Source: Dyadobacter luteus
GTDB lineage: Bacteria > Bacteroidota > Bacteroidia > Cytophagales > Spirosomataceae
Assembly (NCBI RefSeq): GCF_003383615.1
Contig: NZ_QNUL01000003.1
Coordinates: 62,001 to 126,000 of the forward strand
Direction: 5' to 3'
Length of the DNA stretch: 64,000 bases
A program made the translations under genes and the position numbers. Positions 1 through 9,685 of the stretch are shown piece by piece. Every line of letters starts with the position of its first letter. Position 1 is the first letter of the stretch. Under the pieces are notes generated by a model. That model did not search any database and had not been told where the DNA came from. It saw only the letters and a list, made by a program, of their open reading frames with translations.

Positions 1-2
1 TC

Positions 3-2000
3 CGCGAGAAAATTACCCATTTCGATCATGAACGAATCCCGGAACGGGTAGTGCATGCGAGAGGATCAGGCGCTCACGGTGTCTTCAAGGTATATGAATC
101 ACTGGACAAATACACAAAGGCGCAGTTTCTGAATGATACAGAAATCGAAACACCTGTATTTGTACGTTTCTCAACCGTTGCCGGGTCGAGAGGATCCACC
201 GATCTCGCCCGCGATGCACGGGGATTTGCCGTAAAATTTTATACACAGGAAGGAAATTTTGACTTGGTGGGAAACAACATGCCCGTATTCTTCATCCAGG
301 ATGCTATGAAGTTTCCCGATCTGATACATGCTGTGAAACCGGAACCGGATAACGAGATGCCACAAGCGGCTTCTGCTCACGACACCTTTTGGGATTTTAT
401 TTCGGTTATGCCGGAATCGGCGCATATGATTATGTGGGCGATGAGCGACCGTGGAATTCCCAGAAGCTACAGAATGATGGAAGGGTTCGGGGTACACACG
501 TTTAGACTCATCAATGCAGAAGGAGAAAGCCACTTCGTAAAATTCCACTGGAAGCCGCTGCTTGGCGTACATGCTGTTGCATGGGATGAAGCGCAGAAAA
601 TTTCCGGTAAAGATCCTGATTTTCATCGCCGTGATCTGTGGGACGCTATCGAAAGTGGGAATTACCCGGAATGGGAACTGGGACTACAAATCGTTCCTGA
701 AAGTGACGAATTCAAATTCGACTTTGACCTTCTTGATCCGACAAAAATCATCCCGGAAGAACTCGTTCCAGTGCAGCGTGTTGGCAAACTGACTTTGAAC
801 CGAAATCCGGAGAATTTCTTTGCGGAAACAGAACAATCTGCTTTTCACATCGGACACATCGTTCCGGGAATTGACTTCACGAATGATCCGCTGTTACAGG
901 GCCGTTTGTTTTCTTATACAGATACGCAATTGATCCGATTGGGTGGCCCCAATTTTCAGGAGATTCCCATCAACCGGCCAATCGTACCGGTACATAACAA
1001 CCAGCGCGATGGATTTATGCGCCAGACGATCAACCGGGGAAAGGTGGCTTACGGGCCAAACAAATTAGACAACAATTCACCTCGCCAGGCCAAGGCCTCT
1101 GAGGGCGGGTTCACATCTTATCCTGAACGTATTGATGCCAGAAAGATCAGAGCCCGCAGTAAAAGTTTCCTTGACCATTTCAGTCAGGCTAGGCTATTCT
1201 TAAACAGCCAGTCTGAACCGGAGAAAAACCACATGATTGATGCTTTCAGTTTCGAATTGGGAAAAGTCAATTCAGTCGAAATACGCACACGTATGCTGGG
1301 GATACTCTCACTAATTGATAAAAAGCTGGCAAGCGAAGTGGCTTTCGCATTGAGGCTGCCTGTTCCTGAGGATCCCGAACTTCCGGTGAACCTGAGCTTC
1401 CCGGCAGATGCAGATCCTGCAGACTACGATCCGATCATGAAAGACGGAAAAGTAGTTATATCCGACGCCCTCAGCATGGCCAACACGCCGAAAGACAGTA
1501 TTGCGACAAGAAAAATCGCGTTTCTGATCGCGGACGGGGTTAATGCCAAATCTGTAAATACGGTTAAATCAGCATTGGAAAGCCAGGGGGCAGTTGTTGA
1601 AATGATTGCACCAAGACAAAACTATGTCATCGCTGAGTCTGACGAGCAGATTCCTGTACAGCACAGTTTCCTCACGGCGGCGTCCGTGTTATTTGATGCG
1701 GTATATGTTCCTTCAGGTACAAATAGTGTGGCAGCCATAGAGGCTGAAGCTGATGCGGTACATTTCCTGAATGAAGCATTCAAACATTGCAAACCGATTG
1801 CGGCTGATCTTGGAGCTATTCAGGTTTTGGAAGCTACCTATTTTGCAAGAAAGTTACCGGAAGACTTTTCCGAAGAATCAGTGTTGCTTGATGGTATTGT
1901 CGTAAACGAGGACACCGGAAAACTTGCTTCTCTGTTTGCGAAAGCGATTGCTCAGCACCGTTTCTGGGACCGGGAAGTGCCCCGAAAAATTCCGGCATAA
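3..2000 (+). CDS. katE: Large-subunit catalase (HPII/KatE type), 5' end outside window
   Basis: Monofunctional haem catalase that dismutates hydrogen peroxide in the cytoplasm. The frame is open from the left edge and reads RIPERVVHARG at the start, so the true start is upstream; about 665 residues are visible. The catalytic His lies in VVHARG (about residue 18), the catalytic Asn in LVGNNMP (about 91) and the haem-ligand Tyr in RLFSYTDTQ (about 305). After the catalase core, residues from about 500 onward (RKIAFLIADGVNAKS) form the DJ-1/PfpI-like domain found in large clade 2 catalases. The E. coli family member has about 750 residues, so probably less than 100 are missing. It converges on an ankyrin-repeat gene and ends just before a strong terminator. 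Confidence 0.95.
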   Translation, partial: REKITHFDHERIPERVVHARGSGAHGVFKVYESLDKYTKAQFLNDTEIETPVFVRFSTVAGSRGSTDLARDARGFAVKFYTQEGNFDLVGNNMPVFFIQDAMKFPDLIHAVKPEPDNEMPQAASAHDTFWDFISVMPESAHMIMWAMSDRGIPRSYRMMEGFGVHTFRLINAEGESHFVKFHWKPLLGVHAVAWDEAQKISGKDPDFHRRDLWDAIESGNYPEWELGLQIVPESDEFKFDFDLLDPTKIIPEELVPVQRVGKLTLNRNPENFFAETEQSAFHIGHIVPGIDFTNDPLLQGRLFSYTDTQLIRLGGPNFQEIPINRPIVPVHNNQRDGFMRQTINRGKVAYGPNKLDNNSPRQAKASEGGFTSYPERIDARKIRARSKSFLDHFSQARLFLNSQSEPEKNHMIDAFSFELGKVNSVEIRTRMLGILSLIDKKLASEVAFALRLPVPEDPELPVNLSFPADADPADYDPIMKDGKVVISDALSMANTPKDSIATRKIAFLIADGVNAKSVNTVKSALESQGAVVEMIAPRQNYVIAESDEQIPVQHSFLTAASVLFDAVYVPSGTNSVAAIEAEADAVHFLNEAFKHCKPIAADLGAIQVLEATYFARKLPEDFSEESVLLDGIVVNEDTGKLASLFAKAIAQHRFWDREVPRKIPA

Positions 2001-2004
2001 ACGA

Positions 2005-2040
2005 AAAAACTGGTCGTCTTCTTAAAGGCGACCAGTTTTT
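2005..2040. terminator. Terminator between catalase and ankyrin gene
   Basis: A perfect 12-bp inverted repeat, 2005-2016 with 2029-2040 (AAAAACTGGTCG and its complement), ends in a T run on the plus strand and in A residues at the other side. It can terminate the catalase transcript and probably also the convergent ankyrin gene. Confidence 0.85.
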
Positions 2041-2063
2041 GTTTCACTGACAATTACTATTAT

Positions 2064-2540
2064 TCAATCTGTGGAGAGCAAATCCATCGCCCCCGCATTG
2101 CCCTGTTGGGCGGCCAGATCATAAGCTGATAGACCTCTGACGTCGACTATAGTGAGATCAGCCCCTTTCTCTCGGAGCAAGTGTACCATATTGTTCCTGC
2201 CAAACATGGCTGCGAACATCAGCGCTGTGCCACCATTACCATGTTGAAGATCCAGATCGGCCCCGTGCCGGATCAAAAGATTTGCAATCTGATCATGGCC
2301 CTTAAAAGCTGCACCCATCAGTGCCGTATTACCGCCGTGGTCGGCAGCATTTACATCCGCCCCCGCATCCAGCAACATACCCGCAGCTGCAACCTGATTA
2401 TTATAGCAAGCCACAATTAGCGCAGTATGTCCTTTTTCATCGACTAAATCTACGTTTACACCTCTGCTAATAAGCTCTTGTATCACCTCTGTGTTGCCCA
2501 CTCTCGCAGCATGAACAATCACATTTGTATAATCTTCCAT
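2064..2540 (-). CDS. Ankyrin-repeat protein
   Basis: A 158-residue protein made almost entirely of about four to five ankyrin repeats. Recognisable repeat cores are GHTALIVACYNNQVAAAGM, GNTALMGAAFKGHDQIANL and GTALMFAAMFGRNNMVHLL. There is no signal peptide or membrane segment, so it should be a cytoplasmic protein-binding scaffold. It lies tail to tail with the large catalase gene. Ankyrin proteins encoded next to catalase genes are known in other bacteria (AnkB with KatB in Pseudomonas aeruginosa), where they support catalase activity; a similar role here is inference from position only. The ATG at 2540 is the natural start. Confidence 0.85.
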   Translation of the reverse strand: MEDYTNVIVHAARVGNTEVIQELISRGVNVDLVDEKGHTALIVACYNNQVAAAGMLLDAGADVNAADHGGNTALMGAAFKGHDQIANLLIRHGADLDLQHGNGGTALMFAAMFGRNNMVHLLREKGADLTIVDVRGLSAYDLAAQQGNAGAMDLLSTD

Positions 2541-2651
2541 GTCACCATAATTATTGAATCTCCAATCTAAAAGAAAATACTGAGATCATTGTTAAGATTG
2601 AAATTTAAGGTAAAAATCATTTTGCCAAACTAGTGTCGTATGACCCGATCT

Positions 2652-2897
2652 TTAAACATTTTTTTCGATCAGATACTGTCGTAATACATTTTCAAGCCTG
2701 CCACGGGTTGCATGGTCGGCACATTCCACCCGGAAACGGATACCCGACCTGTCATCACCCAGAATATGTAGCTTAATAGGACAGTCATCAAAATTATAAG
2801 CGAAAACCAAATCCTGCATTCTGTCGAAATGAGTAGCAGAATCGTTACGATGCTTATTAGTTCTTTTAAAAGAATTTATGACAGCTATGTTTTCCAT
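2652..2897 (-). CDS. Small hypothetical protein
   Basis: An 81-residue open frame with an ATG start and bacterial-looking composition, preceding the ankyrin gene on the same strand with about 110 bp between. The family was not recognised. It has no signal peptide or membrane segment. The central part (CPIKLHILGDDRSGIRFRVE) alternates like beta strands, and the C-terminal part (GRLENVLRQYLIEKN) looks helical, so a small alpha/beta fold is plausible. No function is proposed. Confidence 0.55.
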   Translation of the reverse strand: MENIAVINSFKRTNKHRNDSATHFDRMQDLVFAYNFDDCPIKLHILGDDRSGIRFRVECADHATRGRLENVLRQYLIEKNV

Positions 2898-2958
2898 CTT
2901 TGTCTGACTATTTATTTAGAAAATCACCAGCACAGGGTACAAAACCATGCCAGCCAGA

Positions 2959-4116
2959 TCATTTCTTTTCCTTTTTACCCTTTTTTTCTTCCTTGTCTTT
3001 TGACCCGAAAACTTTTTGGAGAAGGGTTTTCTTCTCCCCTGTTTCCGCTTTTACTGAGCCTATATTGATCTCATTGTCGATAGAAGGCTGAAGTGCATGT
3101 ATAAAAGCATTTTGCAATACTGTGCCAATAGCAATCCAGATATTGGCTGAAGGCGAATCCAGTTTCCCTTTAAAAGGAATTTTGGTCGCCACCTGATCTT
3201 TACGCTGGTTCTCAAAGAGTTCTCCCACACCTCCGGCTACAGCCTCCCATAATTTCTGAAGAAGATTATCTTTCCGATCTTCTTTTCCCAAAATGTCCAG
3301 GTTATTGATAACAGGTTTTACATAACCTGTAAAAGCATTTTCCTTGGCAGCTACCTCAGAATACAATCCAAAACGCCCGTCGTTGACATCCACTTTGGCA
3401 TAGGCCTGAAAAAAGTCATTTAGCTTTACCAGATTCGTATTCTTCAACTCTGCACTCACATCAAACGTGGGACTGCTTCCCAATGGATTAAGCTTCGCAT
3501 GTACGTCAAAATTGCCCTCATAAATCATCGCACTCATATCAATCGTGGCAGGCAAAACAGTAGAAGAGTCGTAGCTGTTTTTCAGATTTTTAGCAGTCAG
3601 GAACAGACGGTTCGCTTCAATATCCACTTTAGGGCTACTGGTATTATCCTTATACCGGATCGTTCCGTTATTGATAGTGAGCACGTTGATATCCAAAGGC
3701 ATAAAACCTTCCAGAACCTTTTTGAAATCTGCAGAATCCTTTACAACCTGCTTAGGTTCAACTTTGTCCTTTGTGAATATGAGCTGCGGACGGTCTACGG
3801 TAATTTTACTGACGATAGAGCCTTTAAATAATGCCTTCCACTCAACGGATAAGTCGATCAATCCGGCAGAAAAGAAGGGTGTCTGATTGCCGGTAGCCGT
3901 ATCTGACTTATTCAGATATATGCTGTCGATTTTGTAAGCACCCCTGATAATAGCCAGATCAATGTCTTCAATGTGCCCGTAATAACCATCCATTTCGGCC
4001 AGAGTCTTATTGGCATAATGAAGTACCACATAAGGCAGCGCAATTCTGAAAATGATTAAAAGGCCGATCACAATCAGCAATACATTTCGGAGTCGTTTCC
4101 TGGAAGTTCTTTTCAT
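2959..4116 (-). CDS. DUF748/AsmA-like envelope protein
   Basis: A 385-residue protein with one N-terminal membrane segment (about residues 10-32, after a basic start) and a long beta-rich region. Features typical of DUF748/AsmA-like proteins include LFKGSIVSKITVDRPQLIFT and NVLTINNGTIRYKD. The C-terminus is a highly charged lysine/glutamate tail (about residues 360-385). The family is thought to form beta-groove structures spanning the periplasm that act in lipid transport or outer-membrane integrity; this is family knowledge and no substrate can be deduced here. It stands alone between the 81-residue gene and the sensor kinase, all on the minus strand. Confidence 0.7.
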   Translation of the reverse strand: MKRTSRKRLRNVLLIVIGLLIIFRIALPYVVLHYANKTLAEMDGYYGHIEDIDLAIIRGAYKIDSIYLNKSDTATGNQTPFFSAGLIDLSVEWKALFKGSIVSKITVDRPQLIFTKDKVEPKQVVKDSADFKKVLEGFMPLDINVLTINNGTIRYKDNTSSPKVDIEANRLFLTAKNLKNSYDSSTVLPATIDMSAMIYEGNFDVHAKLNPLGSSPTFDVSAELKNTNLVKLNDFFQAYAKVDVNDGRFGLYSEVAAKENAFTGYVKPVINNLDILGKEDRKDNLLQKLWEAVAGGVGELFENQRKDQVATKIPFKGKLDSPSANIWIAIGTVLQNAFIHALQPSIDNEINIGSVKAETGEKKTLLQKVFGSKDKEEKKGKKEKK

Positions 4117-4182
4117 AACGGGTATAATCTGTATCGGAGCCGTGTACAGAAAACATTATGCCAGTCGAAATTACAGGTAGAG

Positions 4183-5562
4183 CTAGTGAGTGCCTATAGC
4201 CATCTGATCAGGGTTATTCTGGTACACAGGCAGCTGTAACCGGAATTCAGTTCCCCGTTCACTGGTAGTGAATCCGATCTTGCCGCCCATAATAGCTGTG
4301 AATTCCTTGCAAAGCGAAAGCCCCAGCCCCACCCCACGCTCGCTGGATGTGCCTTTGGTAGAAGTGAGTTGCGAAGAAAAAATTTCAGACTGTTTTTCTA
4401 TCGGAATGCCCACTCCCGTGTCAGTTACTGAAATAAGGCTATCTGTATCCGTTTGCTCTCCTTTCACATAAACACTACCTCCCGTTGGGGTAAACTTAAC
4501 AGCATTGTTGATCAGATTTCGCACGATGATATTTAACATCTGCGGATCTGCATAAGCCTGCTGGTTATCGTCAATCGAAACATGCAGCCTTATATTTTTT
4601 TCTTCTGCAATGGACTTATAGATTTTAAGCGTGTCGCTGATCGCTTCATGAACCAATACCTTTTCCGGACGGTAATCCCGGTTATCCATATTGGTTCGTG
4701 CCCAACTAAGCAAATTTACCAACAAATGCTGCGTATCAGATGTAGCCTGGTTCAGATCCGCCTCAAATTGCTTCCGGTCTTTGTCTTCCAGTTCCATTCT
4801 GGTGAGTATCCACAAATACTTTTTAATATTATTGAGAGGTGTGTTGAAATCATGAGAAATAATGGAGATCAACCTGGCTTTCTGCTGATCCATTTCCATG
4901 ATTTTTCTGGTCTGCTCTTCGGCCTTATTTTTTTCCTGCCGGTAGTTGTTGATAATGTAAGACAAGCCGGCAAACATGAGCACGATATTGACCACGTAGG
5001 TAGAGGTTATATCAACAAAATAATCCTTGCGGGAAGGATAGGAATAAAGATTTGTATCCGCATGGGTATATTCCCAGAAGATCAGTCCGCCAACAAGTAC
5101 AATATTGAAAAGTGTCCAAAACAAGTATCTGCTCCTGGGCATAGTAGCCATCGTCATAAAATGAACCAGACAAAAAGATAAAAGTGTGGAGCCCGAAATA
5201 CCCGAATTGACAAAGTAGTTGACACAAAAAAATGCGTTAATCAAAAGGGCATAGATCGTTTCTCCCAGGATCGTTTTGTTCCCGAATCTGGAAACGTAAA
5301 ACAGATAAATAATCAGAGGCAGAAGCAAAAAACTGGCCAAAGCCGCCTGATACATGCCAATCGCAAGACTGAACGGCACATTGTACAGCATTACGGCGCC
5401 AATCACCAGGGATATTGAATGGTATATGCGGGCGTGCAACGGGAACTGATCAATATCCCCTTTCAGAAATTCCCAAAGCTCCAGAATTCGTTTGATAAGA
5501 TGGGACACGGGACTGAAAAATCCGGATCCAATTTCAGATTTACTGACAAATTGTTTTTTCAC
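4183..5562 (-). CDS. Orphan membrane sensor histidine kinase
   Basis: A membrane-bound histidine kinase of about 459 residues. The N-terminal third carries about six hydrophobic segments without a recognised sensor domain. A cytoplasmic kinase core follows: H-box SIISHDFNTPLNNIKKYL with the phospho-acceptor His, N-box RNLINNAVKFT, G1 box VTDTGVGIP and G2 box GVGLGLSLCK. No response regulator gene adjoins it. The frame extends upstream to 5634 through a TTG codon. I prefer the GTG at 5562, because a TAnnTTTG element (TACGTTTG, 5584-5591) lies inside that upstream part, and a transcript from it would start after the TTG. Confidence 0.85.
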   Translation of the reverse strand: MKKQFVSKSEIGSGFFSPVSHLIKRILELWEFLKGDIDQFPLHARIYHSISLVIGAVMLYNVPFSLAIGMYQAALASFLLLPLIIYLFYVSRFGNKTILGETIYALLINAFFCVNYFVNSGISGSTLLSFCLVHFMTMATMPRSRYLFWTLFNIVLVGGLIFWEYTHADTNLYSYPSRKDYFVDITSTYVVNIVLMFAGLSYIINNYRQEKNKAEEQTRKIMEMDQQKARLISIISHDFNTPLNNIKKYLWILTRMELEDKDRKQFEADLNQATSDTQHLLVNLLSWARTNMDNRDYRPEKVLVHEAISDTLKIYKSIAEEKNIRLHVSIDDNQQAYADPQMLNIIVRNLINNAVKFTPTGGSVYVKGEQTDTDSLISVTDTGVGIPIEKQSEIFSSQLTSTKGTSSERGVGLGLSLCKEFTAIMGGKIGFTTSERGTEFRLQLPVYQNNPDQMAIGTH

Positions 5563-5583
5563 GAAATGATTACTTATTTGATA

Positions 5584-5617
5584 CAAACGTAAGTAGGTAT
5601 CTGTCGGGATTGAGCAA
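5584..5617 (-). promoter_or_regulatory. Candidate promoter of the orphan sensor kinase
   Basis: On the minus strand TACGTTTG (5584-5591) matches the Bacteroidota -7 element TAnnTTTG, with a TTG (5615-5617) 23 bp upstream as a loose -33 element. It fits a start codon at 5562, giving a leader of roughly 15 nt. Confidence 0.4.
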
Positions 5618-5850
5618 CAGGAATGTGAGCGCAAAACGATAAGACAAAGTAATCGATATTAATCTACTTTATAATCTCCTGCAATACTGACTTTGGTCAT
5701 ATTCCACGAAATTTAACATTTTCAACTTCTTACAGCATGTACTTCGAAGCGATTACTTCCCGTAAGCGGATCTGTGCGCTATCCGGAGACTTAGCATAAT
5801 TTTTGCTGCATATATTTTGTTGATTATCTTAACTTTAACCTACATCAATT

Positions 5851-6033
5851 ATGGCTGACGACACAAATAAACAGGACAACAGGGATCGCAGCAAAGTTTC
5901 GGCAAGCGAGGATTACGAAATAAACTATATCGTCAAAAAAATGGGCGTTACAGTGGAGCAGGTCAGAGAGGCTATTGAAAATGTGGGCAACCACAGGGAA
6001 AGAATAGAAGGATTTCTAGCCAATAAAAAATAG
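5851..6033 (+). CDS. DUF3606 small protein
   Basis: A 60-residue soluble protein. The region DYEINYIVKKMGVTVEQV followed by REAIENVGNHRERIEGFL matches the DUF3606 pattern: a short helical domain with a Val-Gln-Val/Ala turn that resembles a minimal helix-turn-helix. Function is unknown in the family. The first 20 residues are polar and probably disordered. It is a single-gene unit with its own terminator directly downstream. Confidence 0.7.
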   Translation: MADDTNKQDNRDRSKVSASEDYEINYIVKKMGVTVEQVREAIENVGNHRERIEGFLANKK

Positions 6034-6039
6034 ACACTC

Positions 6040-6081
6040 TTCCCGGTTTTCGGTTCTTTTCTGCCGGTAACCGGGAATTTT
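6040..6081 (+). terminator. Terminator after DUF3606 gene
   Basis: A 9-bp inverted repeat, TTCCCGGTT (6040-6048) with AACCGGGAA (6069-6077), is followed by TTTTA. The loop contains a further weak pairing. Confidence 0.65.
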
Positions 6082-6504
6082 ATGTCCGGTGTATTCATGA
6101 TCGGAGATTGCTGATTACGCCCTTTACTTATGCATTACAACCAGTGTACAGTCATAAAGCTAAGTAGCCAAATTGCATATTTTTATCAATATTTTAGAGG
6201 ATACAAATATCCGGTGGTACACTACCATAATTTTCTATAAAAGCCTGAAGCAAATCCCCTGCACGGCAAACAAATCTCAAAATTATCCTCATATATTTGA
6301 ACTGGCCGGAGCCTGAAAGCAATCATGCAGAAAGGACTCACCCGCCAATCTCCCTGACAATACTCGTTGATCTGCTCCAATAACTTCTGAAAAGATAATC
6401 GCTGATTATCAGTTATGAAATGCTGAGAGTGGTTTGTAAATACATTTTAGTCTATAAAATATATAGATAAAATATATTATTTTACAATTATAACCTGACT
6501 GATT
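6082..6504. other. Intergenic region upstream of first susC
   Basis: About 420 bp without a convincing gene. It holds a small palindrome at 6199-6212 (GGATA-CAAA-TATCC), a TATATTTG at 6292-6299 that fits the -7 consensus but lies about 200 bp before the start and lacks a clear -33 element, and a very AT-rich stretch at about 6450-6490. The susC promoter is probably here, but its position cannot be fixed. Confidence 0.5.
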
Positions 6505-9500
6505 ATGAGAAACCGTTTTATCAGAAACGTAAACATTCTGGTGCTGGTGGTACCACTATTTCTGCATGTGGCAGCGCACGCCCAAAAGACGATACGGGGG
6601 ACAGTATCTGCCAAAGGAGATAATTCCGCACTGCCCGGAGTGAATGTATTACTAAAAGGAACCAGCATCGGAACCTCCTCAGACGCAGAGGGAAACTACC
6701 AGTTGAATATCCCTGAAAACGGTGGCACGCTGGTATTTTCTTTTATCGGATTTACTGCTCAGGAAGTGAGTATCGCCGGGAAAACCATTTTACATGTTAG
6801 TCTGGATCCGGAAATCAGCTTGCTCAACGAGCTGGTTGTGGTTGGGTATGGGACCCAGCAAAAAAGAGATCTGACAGGTTCTATATCAACTATAAGTGGA
6901 AAAGATCTGGCACTGGCTCCAGTTCAAAGTTTTGATCAGGCCCTGCAGGGACGTTCTGCCGGAGTAAACGTATCAACCCCCGGCGGGGCTTTAAACGCAC
7001 CGCCCGTAATTCGGATACGTGGAATCAACTCCATCAATCTGAGCTCTTTCCCATTGGTGGTGATAGATGGTATTCCCACTTACACGGATAACCTTTCGAC
7101 TAACTCTGCTTCAAACAACCCGCTCTCAGGTATTAGTCCCAACGACATTGAGAGTGTTGAAGTGCTGAAAGACGCTTCAGCAACAGCTATTTACGGATCA
7201 AGAGCAAGCGCAGGCGTAATATTGATCACCACCAAACGTGGCAACAAGGGCGGCGTGAAAGTAAACTTCGATTCCTGGGTAAGTGTCTCGAATCCTTACC
7301 GGCTGGATCAGATCAAAATGCTTAACGCAGAACAGCATATAGCCGTGAAAAATGAAGCCAGAGCAAATGCCGGCCTCGCCGCTGCCTATTTCCCCAACTA
7401 CGACGCGAACGGGAATCTGATCGATACTGACTGGAAGGATTACTTTTATCAGCACAATGGTTTCTCTCATTCCAATGCCCTTAGCTTTTCGGGAGGGTCA
7501 GAAAAAACAAACTACTACCTGTCAGTGGGTTACACCAAACAGAATGGTATTGTCAAAATCAACGAATATGAAAGGAAAAACGCAAGGGTTAAAATTGACC
7601 ACAAGCTTTTCAAAACCTTTACTGTCGGAACTAACTTCTCATTCAGTAACACTTCCACACAGTCGGCGAATTCAGGTTCGACGAGCGGGCAGACATGGGA
7701 TTACGCAAACGGGCCACGCCTGGCTCTGAACTCCGAACCGAATGTGTCGCCGTATAACAATGATGGTTCATACAATGTTTCACCCACAGGCGTGCTCGGA
7801 CAGATGAACAATACCATCTCCGCTAACTGGGCCAATCTTGCAGTAGTAATGGACAAAGATCGCTTTAACTCTGCAAGCAGCTCTATTCAGGGAAGTATTT
7901 TTGCTAATTGGGAGGTGATAAAAGGATTAAATCTGCGTACACAATATGGCATCGATAGGCTGAATGTTATTGACAATACCTATGAAAATCCCCTTCAGGC
8001 ACCTGGCTACTTTGTAGGCGGAAGGGCTGTGAATGTAAACAGACTCAACAATCGCTGGAACTGGCAAAATACTGCTCAGTACGACTTCACTGTAGCTACC
8101 AAGCATTCGTTTTCTTTACTGGCCGGGGGCGAACAGCAGTACTCTCAGGTTGATCGCTGGGGACTTGCGCGCACCGGCCAGACAGATCCGTTTTTCACAA
8201 GTGCACAAGGAAACTTCCTGAATACACTTCCAAATGTCAGTCAGACGGGTGCGGACATTGGCTTACAAACTGAAAATTTCCTGATTTCTTATTTTGGACG
8301 TGTCAACTATGATTTTGGTAAAAAGTATTTCGCGACTATCAACTTCCGTCGTGATGGTTATTCCGCTTTTGCCAAAGGAAATAAGTATGGTAATTTCTAT
8401 GGCGCTTCGCTGGGTTATTCAATATCAGATGAAGATTTCTGGGTCAATTCACCTGTAAGCAAGGTAATCAGCTATCTGAAACTAAGAGGCAGTTATGGCC
8501 TGGTCGGAAACAATCAGGGAATTAATGACTTCGCTTCTTTGCAAACCTACAGCGGGGGGCTGCAGGGAGATGCTTCCACGCTCTACTACTACCAGTCTGG
8601 TAATAGCAATTTATCCTGGGAGACAAGCAAAAAATCGGATTACGGTTTTAGTTTCGGTTTATTGCAAGACAGGATTACCGGTGAGTTTGCCTACTACCGA
8701 AATGACGTCGACGGTCTGATACTGGACGTACCACAGGCTCCATCCAAAGGTGTACCCAACCCTACCTCCGCCAATAGCCTTCCTCTCAATATCGGTTCGA
8801 TGCGCAATACAGGTATAGAGCTGAGTATTCAGGCAAACCTGATCCGTACCAACGATTTTTCCTGGAAACTGAACGCAAACGTGACCACGCTCAAAAATGA
8901 GGTTCTGTCTCTGAACGGCGACAATCAGCGTATCATCAATACCGAGAACGTGATAGAAGTCGATAAGTCTATTTCAAGCCTTTGGGCTGTAACCACGCAT
9001 GGGGTAAATCCTGAAAACGGCAGAAGGTTGCTCGAAAAAGCAGATGGCACAATTGTTCAATATGATCATTCAGCACCGGCAGCATCACGCTGGACAACAC
9101 TTGAGGGAACTCCTGTAACAGCTGTGACTACATTGGCAGATGGAAAGAATCAGGGAGTTGCATTGCCTAAATGGTACGGAGGTTTTGATAACACCTTCGG
9201 TTACAAGTCATTCGACCTGGGCATATTCCTGCAGTATTCCGGAGGAAACTATGTACTGAACGGAACCAAGGCTGGTGTCAGAGATCAACGTGCCTATGCC
9301 AATAGTACCGATCTGCTCGACAGATGGACACCAGAAAACACGGATGGAAGTATACCCAAGGCGGTTTGGGGTGATAATATTTCTAATGGTGGCGCTGCGC
9401 TTTCAATTTCCGAAAACATTGAAAAAGGTGATTTTCTGCGTGTACGCAACATTTCACTGGGCTACAGGCTACCTGTCAATTTGCTCAGCAAAATTAAAAT

Positions 9501-9672
9501 CGCCAGTGCACGCGTGTATGTTCAGGTTCAAAATGCATTTATCCTGACGGGATACAAAGGCTACGATCCGGAATCGTCGGTGAACGGGAACAGTAACATC
9601 CGTCCGGGTGTAGACCGGAATGCCCTGGGCCAGACACGCACAGTTTCAGCGGGTATCAATGTTGGATTCTAA
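6505..9672 (+). CDS. SusC/RagA-type TonB-dependent outer-membrane transporter
   Basis: A 1055-residue protein with a Sec signal peptide (cleavage near AAHAQ), an N-terminal carboxypeptidase-regulatory-like domain (about residues 27-105), a short TonB-box-like segment (NELVVVGYGTQ), the plug domain (about 115-235, with GYGTQQKRDLTGS and SATAIYGSRASAGVILI) and a 22-strand barrel to the C-terminus. It imports a large ligand across the outer membrane, powered by TonB, together with the SusD-like lipoprotein encoded 13 bp downstream. The ligand is unknown. The downstream genes are peptidases rather than glycosidases, so a peptide-like substrate is possible but unproven. No ECF sigma or anti-sigma gene adjoins it. 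Confidence 0.95.
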   Translation: MRNRFIRNVNILVLVVPLFLHVAAHAQKTIRGTVSAKGDNSALPGVNVLLKGTSIGTSSDAEGNYQLNIPENGGTLVFSFIGFTAQEVSIAGKTILHVSLDPEISLLNELVVVGYGTQQKRDLTGSISTISGKDLALAPVQSFDQALQGRSAGVNVSTPGGALNAPPVIRIRGINSINLSSFPLVVIDGIPTYTDNLSTNSASNNPLSGISPNDIESVEVLKDASATAIYGSRASAGVILITTKRGNKGGVKVNFDSWVSVSNPYRLDQIKMLNAEQHIAVKNEARANAGLAAAYFPNYDANGNLIDTDWKDYFYQHNGFSHSNALSFSGGSEKTNYYLSVGYTKQNGIVKINEYERKNARVKIDHKLFKTFTVGTNFSFSNTSTQSANSGSTSGQTWDYANGPRLALNSEPNVSPYNNDGSYNVSPTGVLGQMNNTISANWANLAVVMDKDRFNSASSSIQGSIFANWEVIKGLNLRTQYGIDRLNVIDNTYENPLQAPGYFVGGRAVNVNRLNNRWNWQNTAQYDFTVATKHSFSLLAGGEQQYSQVDRWGLARTGQTDPFFTSAQGNFLNTLPNVSQTGADIGLQTENFLISYFGRVNYDFGKKYFATINFRRDGYSAFAKGNKYGNFYGASLGYSISDEDFWVNSPVSKVISYLKLRGSYGLVGNNQGINDFASLQTYSGGLQGDASTLYYYQSGNSNLSWETSKKSDYGFSFGLLQDRITGEFAYYRNDVDGLILDVPQAPSKGVPNPTSANSLPLNIGSMRNTGIELSIQANLIRTNDFSWKLNANVTTLKNEVLSLNGDNQRIINTENVIEVDKSISSLWAVTTHGVNPENGRRLLEKADGTIVQYDHSAPAASRWTTLEGTPVTAVTTLADGKNQGVALPKWYGGFDNTFGYKSFDLGIFLQYSGGNYVLNGTKAGVRDQRAYANSTDLLDRWTPENTDGSIPKAVWGDNISNGGAALSISENIEKGDFLRVRNISLGYRLPVNLLSKIKIASARVYVQVQNAFILTGYKGYDPESSVNGNSNIRPGVDRNALGQTRTVSAGINVGF

Positions 9673-9685
9673 TTATTTATCGATC

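Noticed and set aside
4582..5181. 199-codon plus-strand frame inside the sensor kinase gene
   Set aside because: Antisense shadow of the kinase frame; the product has no family resemblance.
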